Shown: positions 1 to 15,600 of the stretch, piece after piece | Numbering within the stretch: the stretch's first letter is position 1 | How the letters are laid out: each line of letters opens with the position of its first letter | DNA from: Ephydatia muelleri | Taxonomy: Eukaryota; Porifera; Demospongiae; Spongillida; Spongillidae | Direction of reading: 5' to 3' | NCBI GenBank assembly: GCA_013339895.1 | Contig: JABACO010000003.1 | Span: 11,329,349 to 11,393,348, forward strand | DNA: 64,000 bases | Translations under genes and position numbers: made by a program | Notes under the pieces: model-generated | Database searches by the model: none | What the model saw: the letters and a program-made list of their open reading frames with translations, nothing else | What the model was told of the DNA's origin: nothing

Positions 1-162
1 TGGTTAAATTTAGTGGTCCTGTAAATAAAATGTACTTGACATTTATTGTTTCCTTGTTACTTAAAGTACTCTGGCTCTCACAGCGAGTATTTGTATCCAC
101 ATCACAATGCTTTTGCATAGCAGTTGTTTCATTTGTATCTTGCATGCACATTGCACTTTCAG

Positions 163-3100
163 CATCTGTTGACTACATACCACTCAGTGAAGCTGAAGTT
201 GTGTTCCAGCCTGGTGCATCAGCACTACAGAACTCAACAAGTTGCATTAACTTCACAATAATTGATGATATTGTTGTTGAGAGCAATGAGACTGTTCCAT
301 TATCATTAAGCTCTACACTCCCTGTGATTACGCTGCAAGCAAGCAGTACAGCTACTGTTTTTATTTATGATCCTTTCGACTGTAAGCTGTAATCTTAATA
401 ACATGGTACTTTATAATTGTGTAATGCATTATTTCTAATGTATGTGATGTGATATAAAGACGTCACAATAGGCATCACAGGTCCAATGTTTGTGACTGAA
501 GGGGTTAATTTAAGTGCTACAATATGTGCACATTTACTGGAAGGAGCTCTGGGAAGAAGTGTTACTGTGTTGGCCAACACAGTGAACTTTACAGCGATTC
601 GTATGTGAATGAATATTTTTTGTGCTTGAATTCAACCATGCCTTGTATCAAACTCTTTAGCTGGTGTTGCATATGAAGAGAAGTCAATAGCATTGACATT
701 TACTACTGGAAAAATTACAGGAGACAGCCAGTGCTTTGACATTGCTATCTACCGTACAGTGATAGTTAAAGACACTGAATTCTTTTCTGTAAACCTTACA
801 TCATCAGATTTTGCTGTCATAATACCACCTGGATATGAAAGCACTATTGTTACAATATACAATGATCCTGCCAACAGTAAGCTGCATGTACCTTCTGTAA
901 TTCTATCATTCTGTGTTTTAAGTGCTGACTGTATTGCTTTCAATTCAAATTTCCTATGTCCACAAAATATTCTTGGCAGTTGATTGTGATATTTTATATG
1001 TACATCTAATGAAGTAATGATACAATTCTATGTGATAGTAACAAATTCAGATTTTGTAACGTAAAGCATCCTTTCTCAGGTGTGCAAACCATAACTCCTG
1101 TAATTTTCATGTAAACATAAACTGAGCTTAATTACTGATTGACAACTGTTATGAAATACAGTTCACTTGCATTTCTTTTAAGAAATATCCTTTGCAATGA
1201 GAAATTCACAATACTACTGCAAGGAAACTGATGAAACCATAACTGTTTGTGTTGTGCTACTCTCTGGACTACTTGGAAAAGAACTTGATGTCGCAGTCAG
1301 TACAGCAGATGTAACTGCTTTTGGTAGGTTTATTTCTGAATGCTAACTCTATTTGCTCTTATGTCTGATGCTACACTTGTAAAAATATTGCAAATTAGTA
1401 TAACAATACCTTGATCCTGTTAAGAAATCCTGGGTGTGTACAAGAACTAGTAGGAATAAGTGTAATGTCATTAGCATTAAACATTGCTTTATATTGTGAC
1501 CTCTAGCATTTGTGAGTTGCCATATATACTGATTTGGATTGATGATTATAACAGACGTGCATTGTTATAGAACAGTGTGAGCTTTATAGATAAACGTTCC
1601 GAAAAAAGCAAGCATGCAGTATAATGTTGGTTTGCATTAATACAGTGAAAGGATGCCTTATACGTTCTGTTGGCACCAACAAGTTCTAAATTTAGGCACA
1701 GTCTTGGCCATAATGTATCTCAATTTGTTTGATGGAACACTGTAATGTTTTCATGTGGTTGCATGAATATAAACAGTACTGTTTATACTTAAACCTGAGC
1801 TTTGAGGCAGCCATTAAAATTTTCTCCTCCCCCTTTTCATCACATATAACTAGCGTTTGGATCGTCATACGAAGATGAAATGAATATCATATAGCAGAAT
1901 TCGATTTTCAGAGGTTCTTTTTCATTCAAAAAAGATATACAAACATTAGCCAGTGAAGATAGTAAACATAAATGCCAAGCCTGGGTGTAATGTTATGGTC
2001 CAAATCAATTTGTGTCAGCATAAAAAATCTACTTTGCACTTAGGTAGCGAAAGAATGCTAGAATGACGTTTCCAGTTGGCAAAATGGATTCCTCGACCTA
2101 AAGTAAAATAGGGAAAATTTAGTTAGCAGTTGCAAGGCTGCATGTTGTATAGCACATACACGTATTAATCATAGCAATTGTTAAAATGATAGATATAGGA
2201 ACAGAGCATAGCGGTGGGACAAAGGCAAAGAGTAGGGCTTTGTTAGGGAGAACTCTGACTTACGAACAACCAACCTACAACAAAGGTTAAAAAAAAAAGG
2301 CCACTAGACAAGCATGTACTAAGAAGGTTCCGAGGCTAAGTGGGTTTCTCAGCTCGCCTGATACCAAGAAGATTCTAAGTCCAAGCATGCTAGCGACCGG
2401 TCAAGTTATGACAATAACTAGTTTGCGAACAAGTGTGAACGAAGAAATAGAGGTTTTAACAGTCCAGTGCTGCCCTAATAATGTGTTAATGTTTGTATAC
2501 TGAACCAATCACTACCAACACTGATCAGAGATCCCTGAGGGGGAGGGGAGAGATACAAATCAAGGAAACAAGTAAATAAACTGCTCTGTTGATAAAGTGA
2601 TTTGTTGGATGAAGGCATGTACCTTGTTTCCTTGGTTTTTTCTGCACCACCAATCCTACATCCAACCAATCACTTTTTCAGTACAGAATTATTTCATTTA
2701 CTTGTGCAATAGTCATATGGATTGCAAAAAATATTATTTATTGTCACCCTGTATTGTTGTCCTTTAGGTAATAGGGACTATGCTCCACTAAATACAACCA
2801 TCACATTCAACTCATTGTCAGTCCAAGGGCAGAGTCTCTGCATTGATATAGATATACTCTATGACAATAATGTGGAAAATGCCAGTGAATATTTCTATGT
2901 GAACCTGAACAGTGTTGACACTGTGCACACACTCATTCAGATACCTCAAGCATCTGTATTTATTCAAGAAGACACAGATGATGGTAAATGTGGCGCATAA
3001 AAATGCACAGTCTCAATTTATCAACTTGGTAATCAAAAATGTTTCCATTAATAATTTCCAGTTTTGGTCATTGGATTTGTGAGAACAAACTACTCTGTGT

Positions 3101-6100
3101 ATGAAAGCTACTTGGCTACTATATGTGCTGTTATTATCAATGGAACCGCAGAAAGATCTGTATCTGTATTTGCTTCAACCATTCCCACACTGGCAATAGG
3201 TAATTGTAGCATTAGTTGTGAAATGCACTATAACTCATTTGCATTTGGTCTGGTGTAGAAAATGTTGACTACATAGGACTACAAAATAAAGAATTGACAT
3301 TTCCGCCTGGGAGTTCTACCGATAGTTCTGTGTGTTTCAGCATTGCCATCAATAACAACACTGAAATACAAAGCGACAGAACTTTTTCTGTTTTTCTACA
3401 AAGAACAGACCCAGCAGTCGTGTTGTTTCCAGCAAAGATGGTAGCCACAGTCACTATAAAGTTGAATCCAATTGACAGTAAGGCAACGTATATCTTACTT
3501 ATATTCAAATTGTAATATATGTGTATGAGGTAATCACTGATGCTCACTAAAATGCAGAACTACCTGTAAAGTGGGATAGTATTTTGAATGTTATAGTACT
3601 GATATTGATCAGTACTGATTGATATAGCAATGTTTGTGCAGCACTGGTAATACACATTGGATAACTTTCATGAAGTCTGATACTAACAAAATACTTTTTA
3701 ATAGTGTTATTATGTGTATACATAAGTTATGCACTAGTTGAAAATTTTAAATTCAAATCCATGACAGGGATTATTACATTTCCATCCCAGTTTCATCAAT
3801 AGGCATGCTATTATTAGGCTTGGCAGAAGACTTGCATTTTGCAATCCATAAACTGTACACATACCATGCTGTGTATAAATCCATAAATTGTACATATACC
3901 ATGCTGTGTGTAAATCCATAAACTGTACATATACCATGCTGTGTATAAATCCATAAACTGTTCACATACCATGCTGTGTATAAATGTATTCAAAAAGTAT
4001 ATATTTAAAATAATACAGCAGGATGCAGCAATCCATGAACTAAAGATTTGATTTCTATTTGTATATGCTTAGTGATTTGTGCTAAGATAGAATTGCTAAA
4101 ATACATCAATAGAAGTTGCACTCATTTGCAAAAGGGAGATCTTCTATTGCTGCTTAGAGTGTCGTATACGAGCTTCTAGTCCCATTTACAGATATATGTA
4201 CCTTTAAATGCTATCATAGATTTTGGACATATCGAAGATTGTTGCCAAACATCATTAGTTATGGCCAATGGCCCAATAGTGTGCAAATATGTGCTAGCAA
4301 TTTTTGGACTACAACATTCCTATGGATTTTTCACATTGTCATAAGCTGGTTGTGTCACTGTCCCTTGCACAGTGAAAATTTTTCAGTACAGCAATGCATG
4401 TAAGGCTAATCTGGCAGAGAAATGGCATATCTCTTTTCAGTCTGCTGCTATCGTATGTTTCTTATACATGTATATTCATGGAAAGTATCATTGTATACAT
4501 ACATTGAGATGTAAATGAACTTACAGTACTTTAAGATACAAACCATTGATAAGCTAGTTTAAATAGACCTAGGCAGAGAAAGCTAGGCATGCAAACACTT
4601 GCATGTTCATATTGTTATGGTTTTATTATCAAATAATTACAATTACTTGCATGCAGTATACAAATTAAAGCCATGAGTTTTTGTTCAATTACATGGTTGC
4701 TCTAAATCACTGACTATCAATGGCCTTTAAAAAAACTTTATTGAAAAAAGAGGACTGCAGTTCTTGTGATGGCTTTTGCTGGCATAAATATCCACTGCAA
4801 AAATACAAGTCGATCATTAGCGAACTTAAGAATTTGTCATGGAGCAGAGGCATATATGTATGATCTGCTATACTTCAGTCAAGAGACAAACTTATGTAAT
4901 ACAAGTAATTGGCCAGTGTTTGACTTATTGCTGTGACATGAATATTATCCTGATTAGTAAACGGGTCATTCAAATGTAATATATTGGCAGCAATAATTCC
5001 TGTTTTGTTTAGCATTCCTTAGTTGACATTATATTATGATGACATCTAAAGGAAGACAGAATTTCACTATAAAGACACAATCAAAATACATGTATATTCT
5101 GAAGTATACAAACATTAATGCAAATTATTCCCTTGGGAATTATTGCTATATTGTGGGCATAATGGATCGAAACATAGTGTGTCATACACAGTATCCCTAT
5201 ACATTTCTAACAAGTTAATCATTGTGTGATCATTACATTTTTGATGGTATATGCTCTCTTACCCTATGCAGGAGTTGTATTAGGAATGCAGGATGCAATC
5301 TTAATTGCTAGAGAAGGTGTAAACACGTCTATCATACTTTGCAGTGTGCTAAAGGTTCTCTCTGGAAACCTCACAAGAAGTGTTTCTGGGCAATTTGTTG
5401 TTATGAATAGCACAGACAAAGGTTAGTGTATTACTAATCTTCCTTATGTATTTAATACACAAAATAAATAATTTACTGGCAGGAAATAGGATTGAATGGT
5501 AACTGTGGTGTGTATAAAAAAGTGACACAGACATATATAAGCAGGTTTGAATGAAGGATAATGAATGACACAGACCAATATTTAGCACACTGACATTTTA
5601 AGGTTGACCTATATAGGTCACGTTTCACTTATATCTACTAAATATATATCTGTGTGGTTTTTCTCGTACGCTCACCTTTGTTTTCTTCCTATTTTCACTA
5701 CCATTGCCATCTAACCTTATCTTATGCCACTAACTGAAAGACAAATCCTTATATTGAACCATGTATCCTATTGAATGTGGATGACACCAAACTGTTCCAT
5801 ATACAGTCTTAACACATTATTTGTATTAACAGCTGAATTATCCAATTGTTTATAGCTTCTCTAATGGCATTCATAAGTCATTAAATGAGACCAATCCAAT
5901 ATGGAAGTTTTTAACTTAAGCTCCTATATTGGAATTGTACACATGTTTAGTGAAATGTATTATAGTGCTTCCACACATATTGTAAAATATGAAACCAGCT
6001 TCATCAGAAAAGCATACTCTTTTCAGTTTCTGCAATTTATTAGTATGCAGGAAAGAAATGAAATGGGAACAAGTCTGAATATTGTCATGCAATTCAGTAC

Positions 6101-9100
6101 TGAAGTATTAATCTTATATGACAAATTCATAATAACAAAGTACAGAATAATGAGTTGAATCCTTGAAAATAATTTTAATTAGACTACACTTTTATTTTAT
6201 ACTAATGTATTAAGCATAATCTGCATATACTAGCTGTAGTTATAACAAAAGAATCCAGATAAGTATTTTAATTGACCTGTATTATTGTGAAATTTAGTCA
6301 ATTTTAATTTGTATGACTAAACAAATTGGCATAAAAATATGCAAATGGAATGTGGATGTTGCATTTGTATGTTCACAATACCAATTGTACTTTTTTTACA
6401 GCAGTTCAGAGCTACATCATACCGACGTATAATATTATATATCCTGCATGGTCTGTTCCTGGATTGGCACAGTGGTGTATCCCAATCTTCATTATTGATG
6501 ATCACGTTGTTGGGGATACAGAACACATAATCATTCAGCTTACTTCAGATGATTCTATAGTTCAAATTGATGCAAATTTTCAAACTACGGATGTTGTGAT
6601 TCTTGAAGATGATCAGGATTGTATGTTACAAACTGGCTTAATTTATATTCATGCTCTTTAACACATCACCAAATACTCAATTGTGATTTCTGTCCCTAGA
6701 TGTTGAAGTTCAAATGCAGCACACGTCACTGAATGTCAGTGAGGAAAATTCTACCCTCACAGTATGTGTTATAATGACTTCTGGTGCATTGGAAAAAAGT
6801 ATCACTGTGAACCTGCAAACCCATTCCATCACTGGTGAGTTATTTTCATTATTACTATATGTTTAAATTGATTCATACCTTAGCAATCGATGGCAGGGAC
6901 TTCATTGGTGGTCGATTTGCACTCACATTTACACCCGGACAGTCTGCAACTGGAAACAATTTGCAGTGTCTGAATATATTGATAATTAATGATCATACTT
7001 TGGAATATGATGAAACATTCATTGTTACACTGGAATGTTCAGTGCAGGATACTGACGTTGTCAGAATATCATACACAGAAAATACCACGCTTGTATCCAT
7101 TATTGAGAATCCAGAAGCCGATGGTATGTTCAACAGTTTAGGAGGATAAAGCATAATCTGAGAGTGTTTTTTTTTGTTTGAAAAGAGGTTCACATCAGAA
7201 TGACTAAGATCTATTATAAAGTAGTGGAAGGTGAACTGCTTTTTGTACCAATCTGTGCTGTTCTATATCAGGGAAGGCTTGGACATGACCTCACAGTCAC
7301 TTTGGTGATTCTAAACAGCAGTCTTGGTGATACAGGTATGCATTTGCTTTGTAAAATATGCCCAACTTGTATTTTTGCCTTTATTTAACCAGCATTACTT
7401 GGGCGTGATTATACTATGCAATCAGAGAGCCTTACATTCAAATATGATGAATCAAGTAATACAAGCAGCTCATCTTGTGTGAACATCACCATTATCGATG
7501 ACAATGTGCCTGAAAATGAACGTTATATCACCGTTGGCCTCTCTGTGGCTTTAAATGACTTGGGTGCAGTTTTTATTGTACCTGAAGAGAATGAAACTGT
7601 AGTCGATATTTTAGATGACGATCATGGTACGTTGAACAGAAGCAAACATTGGGATGGTGCTCATTTGTTGGAATGTATGCAATGCTCTATTTGCAAGTGG
7701 AGGGTGAAGAATTTGTTTTTATTAAAGTGGTCTGTATTTTGTAGGCATAACACATAATAATGCACAGTGCTTTTCTACCTCATTCATAATCAATTATCAA
7801 ATAGGAATCACTATTGGGTTCAATGAGCATCTTATTCAAGTGACAGAGGGAGTGAATTTTTCAATCAACATTTGTGGATTTGTGCAGAGTTTGACTGGAA
7901 TTTGGAAAAGAAATCTTACAGCTTCGCTCATTGCACTAAACAGCAGTTCTGATATTGGTATGCTCCCATAACATTTGCTGATACCTATAATTCTAGCATG
8001 AAGTATTGCTCTGAACATGACATTGTTCTACAATGTACTTGAGTCCATATTGCTGTCTTTGCTGTGCACCTATTACAGAAAATATGTCAATTTATGTTTG
8101 TCATAAATATTGCACACAACAATAATGTGCTAATTATCACTTCTGAGGCTGGATTCTAAATAAATAGTACAATACTTTTGACACTAATAATTATATCTTG
8201 GTACAGTTGGAAGTGGATTTGCATAATAAACATTCAATAGCCTTTCAGTCCATTGCATGTGAACAGTAGTATTTGCTAGATGCCACATCTATCCTAGCAA
8301 TAATAAATTACAAATCAAGACTAATGATATATCTAGATGCATGTATAATTGAATTACAATGCATCACAGTTATGTTACATTTGGAAAAGAAAAAAGAGCA
8401 AAAATATTATTAATAGTCAGATCTCAGTTCAACAAGTGGTGAAAAGTAAGGAAAATACAGGCTTAGTATGAATAAGTTGTTATTGGAGAGCAATGTATTC
8501 AAAACAAATTACCAGCAAAGACCACTATTATTTTTATTGGCAAAAATGTTTTGTGTATGAATTTAATTTGAAATATCTTCTACTCACTGCGCTACTTTGT
8601 GTGATAACATGTATTTCTATTTACATTTAGATGCCAACTCCATAATAAATAGCAATATTCTATTTGCTTCCTTGTTGGATTTTGGAGTGACAAGTTGGTG
8701 TGTTCCAGTGTACATTAATGATGATAACAGTGTCGAAAATACAGAACAGTTTACACTTCAGCTAGTCTCCAATAATCTGCAAGTAGAGATAGATGTAAAT
8801 CATTCAACCATTACAGTCAACATTAATGAGGATTCTGATGATTGTAAGTTGAACTAATAAGGTTTGCATGAATGTTATATTTTATACCTGAATGTGAAGG
8901 CATTTAAATTTTTTAAATGAAAATTGGGCTTTTATAAGTTGTTAATTATTCTACCCAATAAAAGTTGAAGTACATTTAATGGAGCCATAATTCAAATCAA
9001 TGTTGCAATGGCAAAATGTAGGGTAAACTAATTTTCAGATCTTTAGTCATTTCTGAGTCTTATCTGTCAATCAGCACTCTATCATACCCACACAATAATA

Positions 9101-9585
9101 AAACATCTTGTTGTAATCTGACAATCAATCATCAACCTGTTTCTGAAGTTTTTACACCAGTCAAGCCTACATACAACAGACTTTCTCATATAGTCTACTT
9201 ATTCATGGCATTTTTTTTGCCTGATCTCTAAATTCAAAAATCCTTCACATTTTTGCCTAATGGATGAAAATAGGCATTCTGCACTCTTTTTCTACCCTAT
9301 CATTGTATATTATACCATGCAATAAAGCAATATAATGGTGTTTGAAACCTACCACTTGAAATGCAACATGAAAGGACTAAGATCTCTGATGTGCACTATC
9401 ATCAAAATAGGTGCATATCGCAGCTTGAAATTGAACAGGGTTCTCAGCACTGAATTCCCTCATTTGCCAGATAAAACACCAGCTGTCTATGTGACAAACA
9501 AAGCAGCTTTTAAGTTTAGTAACGTGTTGTTGGTCACTTAAACAAGAGTGGTTTCACACTTTACAAAGCAGACATCATACAGTAG

Positions 9586-9617
<32 letters not shown>

Positions 9618-12600
9618 TTACTCCTGTATTACCAAACGTTTGTTTGGGGTGCCATCAGATCCCATGTAACACAACCTTATTTGTATCCTTTTCAGAATTC
9701 TATGAGGCCCCCAATTACACTTTGAGGCTAGGGGTACATAACACCACTTACCCTCCACACCCCTGTCCTCTCTGGCACTGCCTGCGTCTGCACATTATGT
9801 ATGCTCACGTAGTAAAACCTAAGGGCAAGAGTTCAAAAAGGCATAGGATATTTTGTAAACGGTTCATGCAGAACAACCCTCATTCAAAAACAAAGCCAAC
9901 ATTGGCAGTGATGATTATCCCAAACATGTGCATGTAATGTTATGCCAGTGATAGTTACATTATAAAAAAGTGAAATGAGACAGACCTTAGCATCTTCAAT
10001 TGCATTCTGTATTACGGTGGTATTTTGGCTCCATCATAGGATGGGAGGGGTTACCAACCTCCTGACCACACCCTTTGCCTTCCTCCCTAGTCCCCCCAAA
10101 CATTATTTAAAATAACGCTGGCAGAGGGCACTGATAAGGGGATAGGGTGCGGTCCAAGGGGAGTACGGGAGCCAATGTTCCTTTGCCCACCCGGGACTTA
10201 AAAACACGGAAACAACATTATTAACTAAGCAAGAGCACAGGATACCTGTTTTTCAATCCATCACAAAATAGCGTGAGAGGGTCCAAATTTAGAGATCAGT
10301 GTAATAAAATGACAAAACACTTATCTAAAGTGTTGGGTATATGGTTGACTGGTGCAAAAGTAAAGAAACAAGAAGGATACTGGTTGACAGCTGAAACCAA
10401 GTGTAAATTGAGGTTATAAGATGAATAGGTTAATGATAGAGTGCTTGAACCTGTCACACACCAATCTTAACCCATTCACCTGTAATCCCTAGTTAAACCT
10501 TTTGTAAAACTGCCAACTGGCTATCCTCCTTGTTTCTTTACGTTATCAACAGTAAACAGTGCATAGAAAACACATTCTTATCGGAAACTTTTATGTTAAT
10601 TTTAGGTAATTTATTTGACCCCTTTCCAGATATTGAGATTCAGATGCAGTACACATCAGAGACTGTCAGTGAGACCATTTCAAACACAACAGTGTGTGCC
10701 ATTATTACTTCAGGTATTCTGGGAAAAAATGTAACTGTTATTATGGAAACCCATTCCATTACTGGTATGTTATTAAGTGGGATTTGAGTAAAATAGTTGT
10801 CATTCGATCATTTTCTCCCATAGCACTCGATGGTAAAGACTACATTGGTGGTCAGTTTACTCTCACATTTGTTACTGGACAATCTGCAATGGGAGAAAAT
10901 TTGCAGTGCTTTGATCTGATCATAATCAATGATCATATTTTAGAGACCAATGAGACTTTGGCCGTTACACTCAATTCATCTCGTGCAGATTCAGATGTGG
11001 TTCGAATCTTGAGCACACAGTGGGAACTAATTGTAACAATTGTTGATGGTCCAAATGAAAATAGTAGGTTAAATCAAATTTGTACACAGAATGGATGCAG
11101 TTTTATAAGCATCTTGTCTAGGCATTCAGATAGTAATGACAGAAGTGTACTATGAAGTGGTAGAAGGTGAACAGCCAGAAGTGACAATCTGTGCTGCTCT
11201 GTATCAAGGAGAGCTGAGACATAATTTAACATTGCTGCTGAGCATTCTAAATAGCAGCCTTGGAGATACAGGTATGTTTACTGTGACAAAGTGTTGTATC
11301 AGTGAGACATTTATTCCATTTTCTATCAGCGTTACCTGGACGGGACTACACCCTGCAAACCCAGACACTTACTTTTATATCCAATGAGTCACTAAACATA
11401 AGCAGCACACACTGCATTAATGTGGTCATACTGGACAACAACCTTCCTGAAAATACTCGCTATATAACAATCGGCCTAATAATTGACAGCAGTGATATTG
11501 CTATTGTACCAGAAAGGAACCAGACTATAATTGCCATTTTAGATGATGATCATGGTATGTACATGTACATGTTCACTAAGCATGACACATACAAGTCTTA
11601 AGATTTTGCACATAAATGTATATGGTTTACAGTTTAGGCAGTGTATTATGTGAAAAATGAAAAGGTTATTTCATACAATATAACCATTTAATTTATTAAT
11701 GTTACGGAAGTTAAGTAGTACAAAATGTAATATTGTACATCGAAACCAATGATTTCAGCAGCTACAAAATGGTAGTCACAAATCTATCAAATGTTACTGA
11801 AACATATGTAGTTGTATTTCGCATTAAACATGATTTTGTTGTGTAATTTTCTTTCACCTATGTAGGAATTGTAGTTGGTCTGAATAATCGTCTTCTGCAA
11901 GTGACAGAGGGGGTGAATATAAGCATTAACTTGTGTGGGTTTCTGGAGAATTTGACTGCAATTTGGAAAGCGAATCTTTCTGGACTGCTTCTCATCACAA
12001 ATAGCAGTACAGCTAAAGGTCTTTACGTTTTGCTTTTTTCTATTCGATTAAAATTGTTATTGTATTTTTGATGTAGAATTACTGTTGGTTGCTAAATACA
12101 TATAATTACATACACAACTACTTGACAAAAATGAAACAGAATAATAAAGATCAGAGACTGTTTTAATGCATGATTCCGTAAAGAAGACCATCTTCAAAAT
12201 TCAGGTCACTCTTTTAGGCATAGGCTGGCTGCATTGCAAAATCACATTCTTTATATTATTTTTGAAATGCATTCATACAGTGTAAAGTTAAATGCTTCAT
12301 AGATGAGTGATGATATATCTTAATGAACCTTTTGTGTTGCATATAATACATATATAAAATTGTATATTTTTACATAATCTGAATGCAGTGCCTTTACCAC
12401 ATTACATATTTTACAGATTTAGAAGACTATATTTTACCAACATCTAAAATTCTATTTCCTTCACGGTCCATTTCTGGAGGGACCATGTGGTGCCAAGCCA
12501 TCTACATCCTCAATGACACCATTGTGGAAGACTCACAGTTATTAACTTTGCAGCTGGTCTCTACTAATCCTCTTGTTGTTGTTGATGGGAACTATTCAAC

Positions 12601-15600
12601 TACTACAATCAACATTACTGAGGATGCCAATGATTGTAAGTTTAGTTGAGGATAGCTTCTTATTGACGAAATAGTTCTGCATAAATGCCTCTGAATATAT
12701 CTTCTAGATATTGAAGTGCAAATGCAATACAAATTACTAAGTGTCAGTGAGGAGAACACTACTGCAACAGTGTGTGCTATGGTAACTGTTGGTGTGTTAG
12801 AAAAAAGTGTCTCTGTAGTCTTACAAACCCATTCTGTCACAGGTATGTGATATATTAATCCATTTCATTGCAAAAAAAAAATTATATCCTCTCTTCAGCA
12901 ATTGATGGCAAAGACTATATTGGTGGTCAGTTCATACTCACATTTACATCTGGGCAATCAGCATATGATAATAGTGTTCAGTGTATCAGTTTGATTGTGC
13001 TCAATGACAACACTTTGGAAAACAATGAAACTGTACTTATTACACTAAACTCAACACAGCAAGATGCTGGTATGGTCAGGATCTCTAATGCACACAATGA
13101 ATTACTCCTGACAATTATTGAAGATCCTTCATCAGACAGTATGTATAATAATCTGAGTAACATATATTTATCTGATTTTGCTTGATTAGTTGTTGAAATT
13201 GGCATGGTGCAAGATTATTATGAAGTTGTTGAAGGCCAGCAGCCATCTGTAACAATCTGTGCTGCAGTATACCAAGGGAAGCTGGGATTCGATGTTGTTG
13301 TGTTGCTGACAATTGTGAACAGCAGTCTTGGTGACACAGGTATTGTATTGTCGTTTCATTGCCAGCTTCTTTTGAATGCTACATGTATGTTCATGTTCAA
13401 ACAGCAACACCTGGATGTGACTATACCCTGAATGCCCAGACCCTTATCTTCATATATAATGAATTGAATAACATCAACAACATTTCTTGTGTGAATGTGA
13501 CCATACTTGAGGACAACATTCCTGAAAACGAGCAGTATATTACTATTGGCCTCTTTAATGAAAACAGTAACATTGTTATAATTCCTTCAAGAAATCAGAC
13601 TACAATTGCAATTTTGGATGGTGATGCTGGTATGTTGCTTGTCTATTATCTTTTATCTTGCTATCATATAACAAACTGTCTAAGTACATTTAACATTCAT
13701 ATTAGTATCGACAGTTGTGTGCTTTGCAATTATCTTTCAAACAAATTTAGAACGTTGATGATGATAGCAAGGATTTTTGCATTGCATGGCACATCAGTTA
13801 CATATAATGCATGTATTCCTCTCACTAGACATTTATTTTCGCAATTATGTAAACCCTACTTCTCAATGTTCCATTACTATCAATGCGTACAACAGTTGCT
13901 ATGTATAGTAGTAATACAGTTTCACTTAATCTGTTATATTCATGTATCATAGTGCATGTTGTATGCAAATCCTGTGAGTCCTTGTTACTATATGCACATA
14001 TAGAAAAAAGTGATTCTCCAAATGGCTATGGAGATGAATTATATTGTGTCTAGCTGCAACAGTGTACTTAAAATGTTTGAATTTCTTTTATAGCTCATGG
14101 GCAATGTCAGCGACATGTATGGAAAATTTTATGGTTATTTGACTAGATGAGACATCTTTGCATTTGAATAGAATTTTTTTAATAACACATACGTTGTGTC
14201 CCCACCCTTTCTAAATTGTTAAAATTCCCTTGATACATTCCTATATCATATTATAGTTAAACAATAACTTTCTATTCACACAAATACAAAAAGAAATTAT
14301 TTGCATTTGTGACCTATTTTCTTGTACAGATTTTGTCATAAAAATGCGGTACAGCCAATATGTGGTGGATGAGACAGTGGGTCTTGTTGCAATATGTGTT
14401 GTTGCAGTAGATTCAACGCCTTCCATGAGAAAAAATGTCACATTTATTATCACAACAAATGGAACAGCCACAGGTATAGGACAATAATATAAAATATGTT
14501 CTAACTTTATGTTCTGTATTATTTTGTAGCCGGATTGGATTACATTGTTCAAGACTCCATTACAGTTGACAGCTCACATGCAAAGATTGGAGACATATTT
14601 TGCTTTAATGTCACTATTATTGATGACAATGCTGTTGGAAATGACTTGTATTTTTATATCTCACTTGCTGTACATGACTCCAATGCGAGGATATTGCCAA
14701 ACAATTCAACCTCAGTTGTGAAGATTATGGAAGATACAATAGACTGTAAGTTGTAATGTGTACTTTATTGTCATCACCATTACTCATAATCATTGCATCG
14801 CTGAAGCATGCATTCTAGTTATGACAGTGTGAGTATATGCATGTAGAACTGTAGAACTGTAGCATGTAGAAGTGCATCAAAAATACACTAGCAGCTTAAA
14901 CACACACAAGTCATGCATGTACATTATTAGAAACTATCTCGACAAAATCCATTTAACGTCCAGTGATCATGATTAATCTACTTTCTCAGAGTAACATTAT
15001 TGGTGTTTTCTGATCTCAACTACATTATTTCAATTTTATCAAATAGTAGTTGATCTTACGTTTCTACATGTATGTTCAGCAGTCATGGTGCCAAAGCTTA
15101 CAATCTACAATTTAGCGTTGAAGGCAATGGTGTGTGCCCAAACATGCAATTCTAGTCAGCACAATGTTCATCCAGTCCAGATGGTATTTTGCCCAATAAA
15201 TGAACGTAAAGGACTGTCAGGTCTGCATATTCTGATCATCTCTCAAACATGCAGTTGCAGTACAATTCAATGCATATACTTGAGTCATAATACAGCATCA
15301 TCACCTGAGAGGTTAATGTTGATTCAGGGTCCCTGTAAACCCCTTGTGTTCACTGGCAGGTTTGAGACCCTGACTATACAAAACAACTTGATGTTGCCAT
15401 CATACTAACATGCAGATGGCAGTAAATCAGTGAAGTGTGTGTTGCATTAATCAATTAAGCCCTGTGGAAGCAGCATAGTTATAGCAGTATAGTTTAACAC
15501 TGCAAAATGACACAATTGGATGATGTTCTAGTCCTTGGATGGACAGGCTACTCCTAATTGATGAGACTGATATATAATCAGCAGGACTAAACTTTGTGAT

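Noticed and set aside
9548..9937. Proline-rich frame of 129 residues
   Set aside because: It crosses a 31-C run inside an intronic insertion. There is no conserved domain and no splice link to the host gene.
15085..15408. 107-residue frame in an intron of the Calx-beta gene
   Set aside because: No domain signature, and it is not flanked by usable phase-1 splice sites like the real exons.
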